From contig NZ_JNLE01000003.1 of the NCBI RefSeq assembly GCF_000702945.1, positions 3,829,501-3,893,500 on the forward strand: DNA of 64,000 bases. The letters are read 5' to 3'. The notes under the pieces were generated by a model. That model was not told the origin of the DNA. It made no database searches and saw only the letters and a list, made by a program, of their open reading frames with translations. The translations under genes and the position numbers were made by a program. Position 1 is the stretch's first letter, and the number at the start of each line of letters is the position of its first letter. This DNA is from Clostridium sp. KNHs205 (GTDB lineage Bacteria; Bacillota; Clostridia; Lachnospirales; Lachnospiraceae). This document shows positions 35,725 to 44,570 of the stretch, one piece after another.

Positions 35725-37143
35725 CTATTTATTGCCTTCAGATCTGTGGTAATAGTAGTATTTGGATTTATTAATCCCCAATTCCTTCACCGATACACCA
35801 TTTAAAACAAAGCCGAGGATATTCGCTTTTGCATATCGGTATTTCATCAATACATTTTCGATTTCCGGATAGGAAGTCTTTCCTTCTCTGATTACAAGTA
35901 TGGCTCCGTCTGTATTCTTAATAAAACTAAGTGAATCGGCTACTACATTCACCGGAGGCGTATCTAATATAATATAATCATATTCACTTTCCAGCTCTTT
36001 TATTAGTGCTTCCATTTGCTTGCTGCCTAAGAGTTCAGAAGGGTTTGGAGGAATTGACCCCATGGGTATGCTATAAAGATTATTATAGGGTGTTGTTTGG
36101 ATTACTTCTCTCGTAGTATTCATATTTGAAAGGCAATCACTGAGACCTGGGGAACTTTTTGCTTTAAAAAAGTGATGAGTTCTGCCTTTTCTTAGGTCAC
36201 AGTCAATCAATAGAACTTTATTGCCTGCCTGTGACAGAACTATGGATAGATTAATGCTGGTAGTGCTTTTTCCATCCTCCGGTGCCGGGCTGGTTATCAG
36301 TATCTTTTTACAACCATCTTTTCGAACTGAAAATCTAAGATTTGTACGCAAAGCTTTATAACTTTCCGATACCAGAAATGTACTTTCATCATTTAGTGTT
36401 GTACTTACAGTTTCATTATATCCAAATCTTTCAGCTAAAATTTTAAAAAAAGTTGAATTTCTAATACCTCTTGTATAGTTAGCTTTTCCAGAGGTATGAG
36501 GTATACTGCCCAGAAGCGGAATGTCATAATGTTTCAGCAAATCTCCCTGATTTGCTACCTTAATGTTAAGTATTTCCTTTAATATAACTAAAATAAATAC
36601 TCCAAATCCTGTAACAATTCCTCCCAGTAATGTATTTAACAGAGTATTGGGACCGGAGGGGCTGGTGGGATATGCCACTGGGTCAACTACACTGATAATT
36701 ACATTGGACTTTATATTTTTAATTAACAGGGGAGCTACTGTTTCCATACTTTTGACTAGGTTATAGGAATCATCCGGGTTCTTACTGGTTAATGTGATAC
36801 TGAATATTTCCGTATTCCGAATGGTACTTATGGTTGTCATGGCTTGCAGCTCCTGCATGGTATAGGGAAGATCACTTAATTCAATGACTTTTAGGAAGAA
36901 CTGTCTCGTATTTAAAAAATTGATATAGGTTTCTGCTATTTTCTGAGCATAATCCAACTCAGACAAATTTGTGAGGGTACTGTCTGCTGTACTTACGTAA
37001 AATGAAGCTGAAGCTGTATAAGTCTTGTCAATCATAAATTTGTTAACAAGAAAACTGAGAGAAAGGCCTGCAAACGTACATACTGATATCAGGATGAAAT
37101 ATCTCCTGATAAGCCGAAGTACATCTTTGACTGTAAAATCCAT
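35725..37143 (-). CDS. Wzz-type adaptor fused to BY-tyrosine kinase
   Basis: A 472-residue fusion. A Wzz chain-length domain with helices at about 15-35 and 173-192 and a PxxP-type SPSGPN region is joined to a cytoplasmic kinase: Walker A SPAPEDGKSTT (about 285-295), Walker A' LLIDCDLRKG, Walker B YIILDTPPV, and a C-terminal SKYYYYH tyrosine cluster. In many Gram-positives these are two proteins; the fusion is the proteobacterial arrangement but also occurs in clostridia. It should control chain length of the surface polymer. ATG at 37141-37143. Confidence 0.92.
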   Translation of the reverse strand: MDFTVKDVLRLIRRYFILISVCTFAGLSLSFLVNKFMIDKTYTASASFYVSTADSTLTNLSELDYAQKIAETYINFLNTRQFFLKVIELSDLPYTMQELQAMTTISTIRNTEIFSITLTSKNPDDSYNLVKSMETVAPLLIKNIKSNVIISVVDPVAYPTSPSGPNTLLNTLLGGIVTGFGVFILVILKEILNIKVANQGDLLKHYDIPLLGSIPHTSGKANYTRGIRNSTFFKILAERFGYNETVSTTLNDESTFLVSESYKALRTNLRFSVRKDGCKKILITSPAPEDGKSTTSINLSIVLSQAGNKVLLIDCDLRKGRTHHFFKAKSSPGLSDCLSNMNTTREVIQTTPYNNLYSIPMGSIPPNPSELLGSKQMEALIKELESEYDYIILDTPPVNVVADSLSFIKNTDGAILVIREGKTSYPEIENVLMKYRYAKANILGFVLNGVSVKELGINKSKYYYYHRSEGNK

Positions 37144-37323
37144 TCTATACCGTTCCTTTCTGCGTTACTTTTTAGATTACTAGCTGACTATGCTTAGGAA
37201 GTCTCAATAAATGCACCGATAAAATTTAAGTGCAAGAGTTTATCATGGTAAACCCTTTTATTCTATAGTATGAAGAAAATAAACTTTGGGAACTTTAAGA
37301 CCAGAAAAAACTCCACGAAAAAA

Positions 37324-37374
37324 GGTACTGTATGTTACTGCCAGAAACCAATTCTGGAAGTAACATACAGTACC
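37324..37374 (-). terminator. Very strong terminator ending the obg-rsfS operon
   Basis: Sixteen-base perfect arms GGTACTGTATGTTACT (37324-37339) and its complement (37359-37374), plus an inner six-base stem CCAGAA/TTCTGG around loop ACCAA. On the minus strand TTTTTTCG follows. It lies 34 bases beyond rsfS and insulates the polysaccharide locus. Confidence 0.93.
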
Positions 37375-37407
37375 TGTATTAATAGTACCACATATATTTT
37401 TTATTTA

Positions 37408-37764
37408 CTAAATAAACAGCTGTTCTTTCTCAACTACCTTTCCATCTCTCCAGATACGCTCTAAGTCGTAGAAAAGGCGGTCTTCTTTTGAAAAGATATG
37501 AACAACTACATCGCCGTAATCCATTAAGATCCAGCTTGCAGATCTGACACCTTCAATTCTCTTTGGTTCATGTCCGTTCTTAGATAACTCTTCCATTACA
37601 TTATCAACCAAAGCCTGAACCTGTGAAGAGTTGGTTCCGTTGGCAATGATAAAATAGTCTGCTATAACAGTAATATTACCGATTTCAATAACTTTTATAT
37701 CTTCTGCTTTTTTATCGTCTAAAGCTTTATAGGTCAATTTTGCGATTTCTTTTGCTGTATTCAT
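37408..37764 (-). CDS. rsfS: Ribosomal silencing factor RsfS
   Basis: A 118-residue RsfS/YbeB/Iojap protein. The core is ADYFIIANGTNSSQVQALVDNV followed by KRIEGVRSASWILMDYGDVVVHIF. It binds L14 on the large subunit and blocks subunit joining when nutrients are short. It follows yqeK by ten bases and ends the operon at a strong terminator, in the standard nadD-yqeK-rsfS order of Firmicutes. Confidence 0.95.
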   Translation of the reverse strand: MNTAKEIAKLTYKALDDKKAEDIKVIEIGNITVIADYFIIANGTNSSQVQALVDNVMEELSKNGHEPKRIEGVRSASWILMDYGDVVVHIFSKEDRLFYDLERIWRDGKVVEKEQLFI

Positions 37765-37774
37765 TAATACTCCT

Positions 37775-38359
37775 TTACTTCACATAATTTCCTTTATAAT
37801 AATCATAGGTTAATGCTGTTGTTTCATCAATGGCAAAACCACTTTGCTCAAGATATCTTACGGTATCGCCTAAGATCTTACATACGGCATCCTCCAGATT
37901 TTGAAAGGATAATTTTCGAATGCAGTCCAACTCAGGAATAGTGGATGAGGATCGATTTGGCTCTATATAATCGGCTACGAATATAATCTTTTCAAGCTTT
38001 GACATATCCGGTTTACCGGTTGTATGCCAGGTAATAGCAGAAAGGATTTCCTCATCTACAATATTATATACATTTTTCGCGTAGAATGCTCCTAATTTGG
38101 CATGAAGCAGGTCGGGCTTAAGCCTTTCTACCGGTTTAACAGGAATGTTATTCTTATAACATTCCAAAAGCATTTCCTCACCTGTCATGTATTTTGCACA
38201 ATCATGCATTAATCCTGCGATGGCAGCCTTTTCGTAATCTTCTTTAAAGGTAATTGCCATGGAAAAGGCCGTGGTCATTACTCCCATTGAATGCATAAAC
38301 CTTTTTCTTGGCAGTATCTCACCTAATCTCTTCTCCAACTGAAACAAATTTTCCATCAT
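37775..38359 (-). CDS. yqeK: HD-domain nucleotide phosphohydrolase YqeK
   Basis: An HD-domain protein of about 194 residues. KRFMHSMGVMTTAFSMA and GLMHDCAKYMTGEEM hold the first His and the HD pair, and SAITWHTTGKPDMS and IIFVADYIEPNRS are YqeK-specific. Homologues hydrolyse Ap4A to ADP. It overlaps the end of nadD. I start at the ATG at 38357-38359 (MMENLFQLEKRL); an ATG 48 bases upstream is open but would overlap nadD further, so the start is uncertain. Confidence 0.92.
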   Translation of the reverse strand: MMENLFQLEKRLGEILPRKRFMHSMGVMTTAFSMAITFKEDYEKAAIAGLMHDCAKYMTGEEMLLECYKNNIPVKPVERLKPDLLHAKLGAFYAKNVYNIVDEEILSAITWHTTGKPDMSKLEKIIFVADYIEPNRSSSTIPELDCIRKLSFQNLEDAVCKILGDTVRYLEQSGFAIDETTALTYDYYKGNYVK

Positions 38360-38972
38360 TTTTCTGCTCTTTTCCTGTATAAAGCTGATGCTCCCTGATA
38401 TATTCATATACTGCCTCAGGAACCATATATCGAATAGAGTTCCCTTTTGATAGCTTATCTCTTAATTCATGAGAGGCAATATCCAGATAAGGTGTATTCA
38501 GTATATGAATATTAGCATGAAACTTTGCAGTCAGATGCTCTGCCTGAGCTTTTAATTCTTCTCTTGTCTCCTGCCCCCTTACAGCTGCCACAATATGGGC
38601 AAGTTTCAGTATTACCTCCGGTTCCCACCAGTTTTCCAACTGGAACAGGGAATCTGCACCCATTATAAAATAATAGGTTATATCCGGATTATCCTGGGTT
38701 AACTGCTGTAAGGTATCTGAGGTGTAGGTGGTACCCTCTCTTAACAACTCCATTCTTGACAATTCAAAAGAGGAGTTATTCTGAATGGCCAGCTCCACCA
38801 TTTTCTCTCTGTGTTTGTCATCTGCTATCAAGTCATTTCGCTTATGAGGCGGTCTCTTCGAGGGCATAAATAGAATTTTTTGTAGCCCCAGCTGTTCCAA
38901 AGAGCTTTGTGCCAGTATCAAATGCGCCATATGAATGGGATTAAAAGTTCCGCCCATAATTCCTACTTTCAT
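38319..38972 (-). CDS. nadD: Nicotinate-nucleotide adenylyltransferase
   Basis: A 217-residue nucleotidyltransferase. GIMGGTFNPIHMAHL carries the GxFxPxHxGH-type motif, FMPSKRPPHKR and YYFIMGADSLFQLENWW are NadD signatures, and SHELRDKLSKGNSIRYMVP is the ISSTxxR-type C-terminal motif. It makes deamido-NAD from nicotinate mononucleotide and ATP. The ATG at 38970-38972 has AGAGAGG upstream. Confidence 0.95.
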   Translation of the reverse strand: MKVGIMGGTFNPIHMAHLILAQSSLEQLGLQKILFMPSKRPPHKRNDLIADDKHREKMVELAIQNNSSFELSRMELLREGTTYTSDTLQQLTQDNPDITYYFIMGADSLFQLENWWEPEVILKLAHIVAAVRGQETREELKAQAEHLTAKFHANIHILNTPYLDIASHELRDKLSKGNSIRYMVPEAVYEYIREHQLYTGKEQKNDGKFVSVGEEIR

Positions 38973-39011
38973 AAGCCATGCCTCTCTTCTGATAGTCAAA
39001 ACGGTTACTAT

Positions 39012-39323
39012 TTATTCTTTCTTTCCTTTTGCTTCTTTTGGCAGTTCAATCTTTTTCTTGGTTTTTGATTCTCTGTAGAGAACAAATTTCTTTCCTATTA
39101 CCTGAACTACTTCAGAATGGGTACGTTCTGCAACTACCTGCGCAATTTCACGGGGATCGTCCAGGCAGTTTTTCAGTACAGTTACCTTTATAAGTTCCCT
39201 TGTTTCAAGTACCTCTTCCAGACCTTGGGTAAGCTCCGGTGTGAGGCTTGATTTACCTACTTGAAATACGGAATCGATATTCATGGCAAGACCTTTCAGA
39301 TAGGATCTTTGTTTACTTGTCAT
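39012..39323 (-). CDS. yhbY: CRM-domain RNA-binding protein YhbY
   Basis: A 103-residue CRM protein. LKGLAMNIDSVFQVGKSSLT, ELIKVTVLKNC and the GxxG-type VIGKKFVLYR block match the family, which binds precursor 50S particles. The C-terminus is Lys-rich. It lies between obg and nadD in the usual order. Its ATG (39321-39323) follows the shared leader element at 39330-39368. Confidence 0.93.
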   Translation of the reverse strand: MTSKQRSYLKGLAMNIDSVFQVGKSSLTPELTQGLEEVLETRELIKVTVLKNCLDDPREIAQVVAERTHSEVVQVIGKKFVLYRESKTKKKIELPKEAKGKKE

Positions 39324-39329
39324 ATTAAT

Positions 39330-39368
39330 ACCATGCCTTTCTCACAACCTGCAAACTTTGCCTGCAGG
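39330..39368 (-). promoter_or_regulatory. Shared leader element, yhbY copy
   Basis: Minus strand CCTGC (39364-39368), 11-base loop, GCAGG (39348-39352), then TGAGAAAGGCATGGT (39330-39344) six bases before the yhbY start codon. The 15 bases are identical to those before rpmB and aroB, and the loop length is the same. Confidence 0.6.
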
Positions 39369-39440
39369 CTTTCTTAAAGTACCAAGCTTTGTTTGGATAC
39401 TTTTTATCAGTCGTAAATAAATTGTCTTTATGCTGATATT

Positions 39441-40772
<1,332 letters not shown>

Positions 40773-40788
40773 CTATATCATGAATAAA

Positions 40789-40821
40789 CCCCACATTCAT
40801 GAATTAATCAAGAATCTGGGG
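40789..40821 (-). terminator. Weak hairpin between rpmA and obg
   Basis: CCCCA and ATTC (40789-40798) pair with GAAT and TGGGG (40812-40821), with one mismatch in the stem. On the minus strand it is followed by TTTATTC. It probably lowers rather than ends transcription from the ribosomal genes into obg. Confidence 0.5.
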
Positions 40822-40836
40822 TCCTAAAGTTTCATC

Positions 40837-41124
40837 TTATTTGGATTCTACTGGATAAACAGAAGCCTGTTTCTTGTCTCTGCCTTTTCTTTCGAAACGA
40901 ACAACACCATCAACTAATGCAAATAAGGTATCATCGCCGCCGCGTCCTACATTAACACCGGGATGAATCTTTGTGCCACGCTGTCTGTAAAGAATGTTAC
41001 CAGCCAGTACGAACTGTCCGTCTGCTCTTTTAGCTCCTAATCTCTTGGACTCGGAATCTCTGCCGTTCTTGGTAGAACCAACACCCTTTTTATGAGCGAA
41101 AAACTGAAGGTTCATTTTTAACAT
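40837..41124 (-). CDS. rpmA: Ribosomal protein bL27 with Prp-cleavable leader
   Basis: A 95-residue L27. The N-terminus [18 protein letters not shown] contains the Firmicutes extension, cleaved after the FFA by the Prp protease so that the mature protein reaches the peptidyl-transferase centre. [19 protein letters not shown] and [10 protein letters not shown] are L27 signatures. prp is next door, as expected. AGGAGGTG lies before the ATG. Confidence 0.97.
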   Translation of the reverse strand: MLKMNLQFFAHKKGVGSTKNGRDSESKRLGAKRADGQFVLAGNILYRQRGTKIHPGVNVGRGGDDTLFALVDGVVRFERKGRDKKQASVYPVESK

Positions 41125-41163
41125 AACCTACACCTCCTTGAATATATGTCGCAGGATACCCCG

Positions 41164-41481
41164 CTAAACAAATTTAATATACTGCTTTCCGTAATCTTCT
41201 CTGATTCCATTTAGTCCCAGAAGCAGAGAATTCAATAACAAAGTGGATTCATTACCAGGTTTTGAAACAATCTTAAAATCTATCATTCCCTTTTTCTCAT
41301 CTTCTTTCAATTGAAAGGTATCTGATGTAAAAGTCTCAATAGAATTCACGGTATTTATTATCAGTGCTGATACCGCTGCACAAACTATGTCCTGTCCGCT
41401 TTCTGCGAAACCAGCATGTCCTGTACTGCGAAAGCCTGTAAGCTTACCGTCTGCATCTTTATATACGGATATAGTTATCAT
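41164..41481 (-). CDS. prp: Ribosomal-processing cysteine protease Prp
   Basis: A 105-residue protease that removes the N-terminal extension of L27. The catalytic dyad is His22 (GHAGFAESG) and Cys34 (DIVCAAVSAL), both conserved. The gene lies between rplU and rpmA, the invariant position in Firmicutes. Confidence 0.95.
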   Translation of the reverse strand: MITISVYKDADGKLTGFRSTGHAGFAESGQDIVCAAVSALIINTVNSIETFTSDTFQLKEDEKKGMIDFKIVSKPGNESTLLLNSLLLGLNGIREDYGKQYIKFV

Positions 41482-41496
41482 AACCTAACCCTGAAG

Positions 41497-41805
41497 TTAT
41501 GCGTTGATTTTTTCAATCTTAACCTTGGTATATGGCTGTCTGTGACCGTTTTTCTTGTGATATCCGGTCTTTCTCTTGTAGCGATAAACAACAACTTTCT
41601 TGTTCTTACCATCTTCAACTACGGATGCAGTTACAGTTGCTCCTGCTACTGTAGGCTCACCGACTACTAAAGAACCATTGTTTACTACAAGTACCTGGTC
41701 AAAGGTATAAGTTGCTCCAGCTTCTACACCAAGCTTCTCTACTTTAATGATATCGCCTTCGGCTACTTTGTACTGTTTACCACCTGTTGCAATAATTGCG
41801 TACAT
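41497..41805 (-). CDS. rplU: Ribosomal protein bL21
   Basis: A 102-residue L21 (starts [19 protein letters not shown]-terminal [19 protein letters not shown]). ATG at 41803-41805 with AGGAGGTG six bases upstream; an earlier in-frame GTG is part of that site. It is the first gene of the rplU-prp-rpmA-obg-yhbY-nadD-yqeK-rsfS series. Confidence 0.97.
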   Translation of the reverse strand: MYAIIATGGKQYKVAEGDIIKVEKLGVEAGATYTFDQVLVVNNGSLVVGEPTVAGATVTASVVEDGKNKKVVVYRYKRKTGYHKKNGHRQPYTKVKIEKINA

Positions 41806-41912
41806 ATGGCACACCTCCTATTATCATTACTCGCCAGCTATGGTATCTCTATGAGAAATCAAATTAATTTGATAAATTATAAAGATTTAGAACCTCGCTG
41901 TGCGGCACACTA
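41806..41912 (-). ncRNA. Candidate L21 leader RNA
   Basis: About 105 bases of transcribed leader between the promoter at 41917-41945 and rplU. A GC-rich segment GTGTGCCGCACAGCGAGG (minus strand) can fold into a GTGC/GCAC hairpin. Firmicutes rplU transcripts often carry an autoregulatory L21 leader; I did not verify the covariance model, so this rests on position and the fold. Confidence 0.5.
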
Positions 41913-41916
41913 AAAC

Positions 41917-41945
41917 AGTTTAGCATATGAACCATTAATTGTCAA
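41917..41945 (-). promoter_or_regulatory. Promoter of the rplU operon
   Basis: Minus strand TTGACA (41940-41945), 17 bases, TAAACT (41917-41922), with a start near 41910. Confidence 0.75.
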
Positions 41946-42323
41946 CGCTAAGTTTTATTTTTTTGATATTTGTCTCAGAATTCAAAGGGTACAATAACTT
42001 TTCTCATTTCACTTATAATTCATAAAATTATTTAATTGTTGGAAATTACTATACCCACTAAATAGTATATTTGTATTTATAGATAAAAGCAAGTCAAATA
42101 ATATATGGTGCAGAATATTAATATTTTGCGGTGTTTCTAAAGCTTACTTTGTTTATATTATTTACGAGTTCCTTTTATTACTTACGGGTAATTTGATAAA
42201 TTACAGTGTTTTTAATTACTTTCAGGTGTTTGGATAACTCACGAATGTGATTAATAATATGCGGTTGCTTTCATTTACTTAAAGTATGACCATTTTCTGT
42301 AATAAAACCAGCTGGAATTCTTC
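41946..42323. other. AT-rich intergenic region between divergent rplU and padR promoters
   Basis: About 380 very AT-rich bases without a plausible gene. One 20-base inverted repeat GCAGAATATTAATATTTTGC lies at 42110-42129. Nothing else stands out. Confidence 0.4.
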
Positions 42324-42352
42324 TTGACATTTATATCAGACTGATATACTCT
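42324..42352 (+). promoter_or_regulatory. padR promoter with palindromic operator
   Basis: TTGACA (42324-42329), 17 bases, TACTCT (42347-42352). The spacer is filled by TATATCAG-A-CTGATATA (42332-42348), a perfect 8-1-8 palindrome. This is the best candidate operator for the PadR protein itself. A small hairpin (GAGGAG/CTCCTC) follows in the leader near 42413-42435. Confidence 0.65.
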
Positions 42353-42458
42353 AATAATAAACATCGTTACTTAAATGTATTTGTTCAACTGTAAAATAAA
42401 CTCAAATAAATCGGAGGAGTCATAAGGCTCCTCTGCTATAAGTTAAATTGGAGGAATA

Positions 42459-43004
42459 ATGGCTATCAAAAATAAAACTCGTTATGCTATACTTGGAATT
42501 CTAAGCATTCATTCCGGTACCGGTTATGATATCAAAAAATACTGCGATACTGTCATCTCAAATTTCTGGAATGAGAATTTCGGGCATATTTATCCGGTAT
42601 TAAATCAACTATTGTCTGAGAAATTGATTCAAACAGAAGAATCTTCTTCTCCCAGAAAAAAAGTTTATACGATAACAAGCTCCGGGCGTGAAGAATTCCT
42701 GAAATGGTTGGCTGAACCTCCCGTTCAACAGCCAGTCAGATCGGAATTTATGTTAAAACTGACCTTTGCCAGCAATCTTCCAAGGTCAGAAGTTATTAAA
42801 ATGATAACTGAATACAGACAACAACATCTTAGTCGCCTGAAGGAATATCAGGCAGTAGCTGAAAGTTTAGAAAAAGGTATTAAAGAGATTACACCCGAGA
42901 GAAAACTCTATCTCTATGCACCTTTACGTTATGGAATCTTAAATGCTCAAGCTGTTCTGTCCTGGTGTGATGAAATACTTGAGTTATTAATTTCATTAAA
43001 TTAA
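42459..43004 (+). CDS. PadR-family transcriptional regulator
   Basis: A 181-residue PadR protein. The N-terminal winged helix reads YAILGILSIHSGTGYDIKKY, then FGHIYPVLNQLLSEKLIQ and KKVYTITSSGREEFLKWL (residues about 8-80). The C-terminal Vir/PadR_C-like helical domain (EFMLKLTFAS, then ERKLYLYAPLRYGI) makes the dimer. TTGGAGG precedes the ATG. No adjacent plus-strand target follows, only a terminator, so autoregulation and distant targets are likely. Confidence 0.9.
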   Translation: MAIKNKTRYAILGILSIHSGTGYDIKKYCDTVISNFWNENFGHIYPVLNQLLSEKLIQTEESSSPRKKVYTITSSGREEFLKWLAEPPVQQPVRSEFMLKLTFASNLPRSEVIKMITEYRQQHLSRLKEYQAVAESLEKGIKEITPERKLYLYAPLRYGILNAQAVLSWCDEILELLISLN

Positions 43005-43063
43005 TTAATAGCTAAAATTTGCTGCAGATTTTATTTTATCGTTTCCTCTAATTATTTAAGTAA

Positions 43064-43106
43064 TAGGGTATATCAGAAAATAAAAGAAGTCTTCTGATAC
43101 ACCCTA
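43064..43106 (+). terminator. Terminator of padR
   Basis: Fifteen-base arms TAGGGTATATCAGAA (43064-43078) and TTCTGATACACCCTA (43092-43106) pair with a single G-T-type mismatch and are followed by TTTATTTTTTGC. Confidence 0.85.
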
Positions 43107-43225
43107 TTTATTTTTTGCAATTTAAAAATCAAAGTAATATTTAATACCTAATTACTCATTCTACTCCAGAAGCAATAAACATTTTTGCGGATGGAATACC
43201 CCAAAAGCTATTCTCTATCCTGGAA

Positions 43226-44470
43226 TTAAACCTGGTTATTCCAGCTAAGTGCCAGGGCTTCCTCTAATTTCTCTATTAAGAAATCAATGTCAGCTTCTTC
43301 TATTACCAGCGGTGGCTGAAAAGCAAGTACATTCCGGTATAATCCGTTCTTTCCAAGTATTATTCCCTCGTCCTTTAACCGCTCCAGAATAGCATCGGTT
43401 AATTCAGGCAACGGTTCCTTTTCAACAGTACATAGCTCCACCCCCAGCATCAGCCCTTTACCTCTTACATCACTTATAATTGGGTATTTTTCCTTCAAGT
43501 CCAATAGTTTACCAAATAACCTTTCACCTAGTGTTTTGGCACGACTGCATAAATCTTTCTCTGTGATATAATGAAGCACTCCTAAAGCAGCAGCACAGGA
43601 TACCGGATTACCGCCAAGTGTCGATGCGGAAGGTGCCGTAAAACGGGCAGCTATCTCCGGTGTTGTAGAAAAGGCGGCGGCAGGAATTCCGTTTCCTAAG
43701 GCTTTTGACATAGTCATGATATCGGGTACGATTCCATATTGCTCAATTGCAAACATCGTTCCGGTACGGGCAAAGCCTGTCTGGATTTCATCACAGATCA
43801 TTAAAATTCCATGTTCCTTCAGCAGTTTCTGAATCTCTTTGAAATATCCTTCAGGCGGTGTTATTATACCACCATTTCCCTGAATTGGCTCAAAAATAAA
43901 AGCTGCTATATCGGAATCTTCCTTTACAATATTTTTTATTTCTGACAGGGTCTTTTCGGGAGAATTGGATACAAAGTAAAAGTCGTCATCAAGAAATGGA
44001 TCTCCTCTCCACATTGGTATCGCCGTAGCTGACATTGTAAGATGAGTTCTTCCGTGAAGACTGTTACTTAATGCAATAAACTTCTTCTTCCCTGTATAAA
44101 TTCTTGCCAGGAGCATTGCACCTTCATTTGCTTCCGAACCGGACATACAGAAGAAGGAATTATTAAGGTTACCCGGAAGTACTTCACTTAGCCTTTTGGC
44201 TAGTTCCACTACCGGTTCCGTAAGATATACATTGGTTACGTGCTGCAGGTTCGTTAACTGCTCTATTACTTTATTTATAATTGCAGGATTGCTATGCCCG
44301 CAATTCATTACTGAAACTCCGGCAAAAAAATCCAGATATTTTTTTCCCTGATTGTCGTAGAGATATTGCATTTCCCCTCTTGTAAATACCGGAGGATTTT
44401 TATAAAAATACCCCAGGCAGGGCATCAGATAGTCTTTACGCATCTGTAATACTTCTTCAGAATTATACAT
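43226..44470 (-). CDS. Class III (omega) PLP aminotransferase
   Basis: A 414-residue fold-type I aminotransferase. CMSGSEANEGAMLLAR binds PLP phosphate, SLHGRTHLTMSATA follows, ICDEIQTGFARTG carries the PLP Asp, and MTMSKALGNGIP contains the Schiff-base Lys near residue 265. It is most like alanine-glyoxylate (AGXT2), 4-aminobutyrate or ornithine-type enzymes; sequence alone does not fix the donor. Its leader holds tandem 19-base repeats and an AGAAAGG site. Confidence 0.85.
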   Translation of the reverse strand: MYNSEEVLQMRKDYLMPCLGYFYKNPPVFTRGEMQYLYDNQGKKYLDFFAGVSVMNCGHSNPAIINKVIEQLTNLQHVTNVYLTEPVVELAKRLSEVLPGNLNNSFFCMSGSEANEGAMLLARIYTGKKKFIALSNSLHGRTHLTMSATAIPMWRGDPFLDDDFYFVSNSPEKTLSEIKNIVKEDSDIAAFIFEPIQGNGGIITPPEGYFKEIQKLLKEHGILMICDEIQTGFARTGTMFAIEQYGIVPDIMTMSKALGNGIPAAAFSTTPEIAARFTAPSASTLGGNPVSCAAALGVLHYITEKDLCSRAKTLGERLFGKLLDLKEKYPIISDVRGKGLMLGVELCTVEKEPLPELTDAILERLKDEGIILGKNGLYRNVLAFQPPLVIEEADIDFLIEKLEEALALSWNNQV

Positions 44471-44486
44471 TAAATAACCAAACCTT

Positions 44487-44524
44487 TCTTATTAACAGTT
44501 ACTTGTCTTATTAACTGTTACTTG
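44487..44524. repeat. Two tandem 19-base repeats upstream of the aminotransferase
   Basis: TCTTATTAACAGTTACTTG (44487-44505) is followed directly by TCTTATTAACTGTTACTTG (44506-44524). The single difference makes TAACAGTTA (44493-44501) and TAACTGTTA (44512-44520) complementary, so the pair can also fold as a hairpin or act as two operator sites. Confidence 0.75.
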
Positions 44525-44570
44525 TGCACAGGTACAGATCAGAATACATATTTGCTAATTTCACACAGCT

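Noticed and set aside
37270..37464. A small plus-strand open frame between the kinase and rsfS genes
   Set aside because: It spans the long terminator hairpin and overlaps rsfS, so the frame is a by-product of the hairpin.
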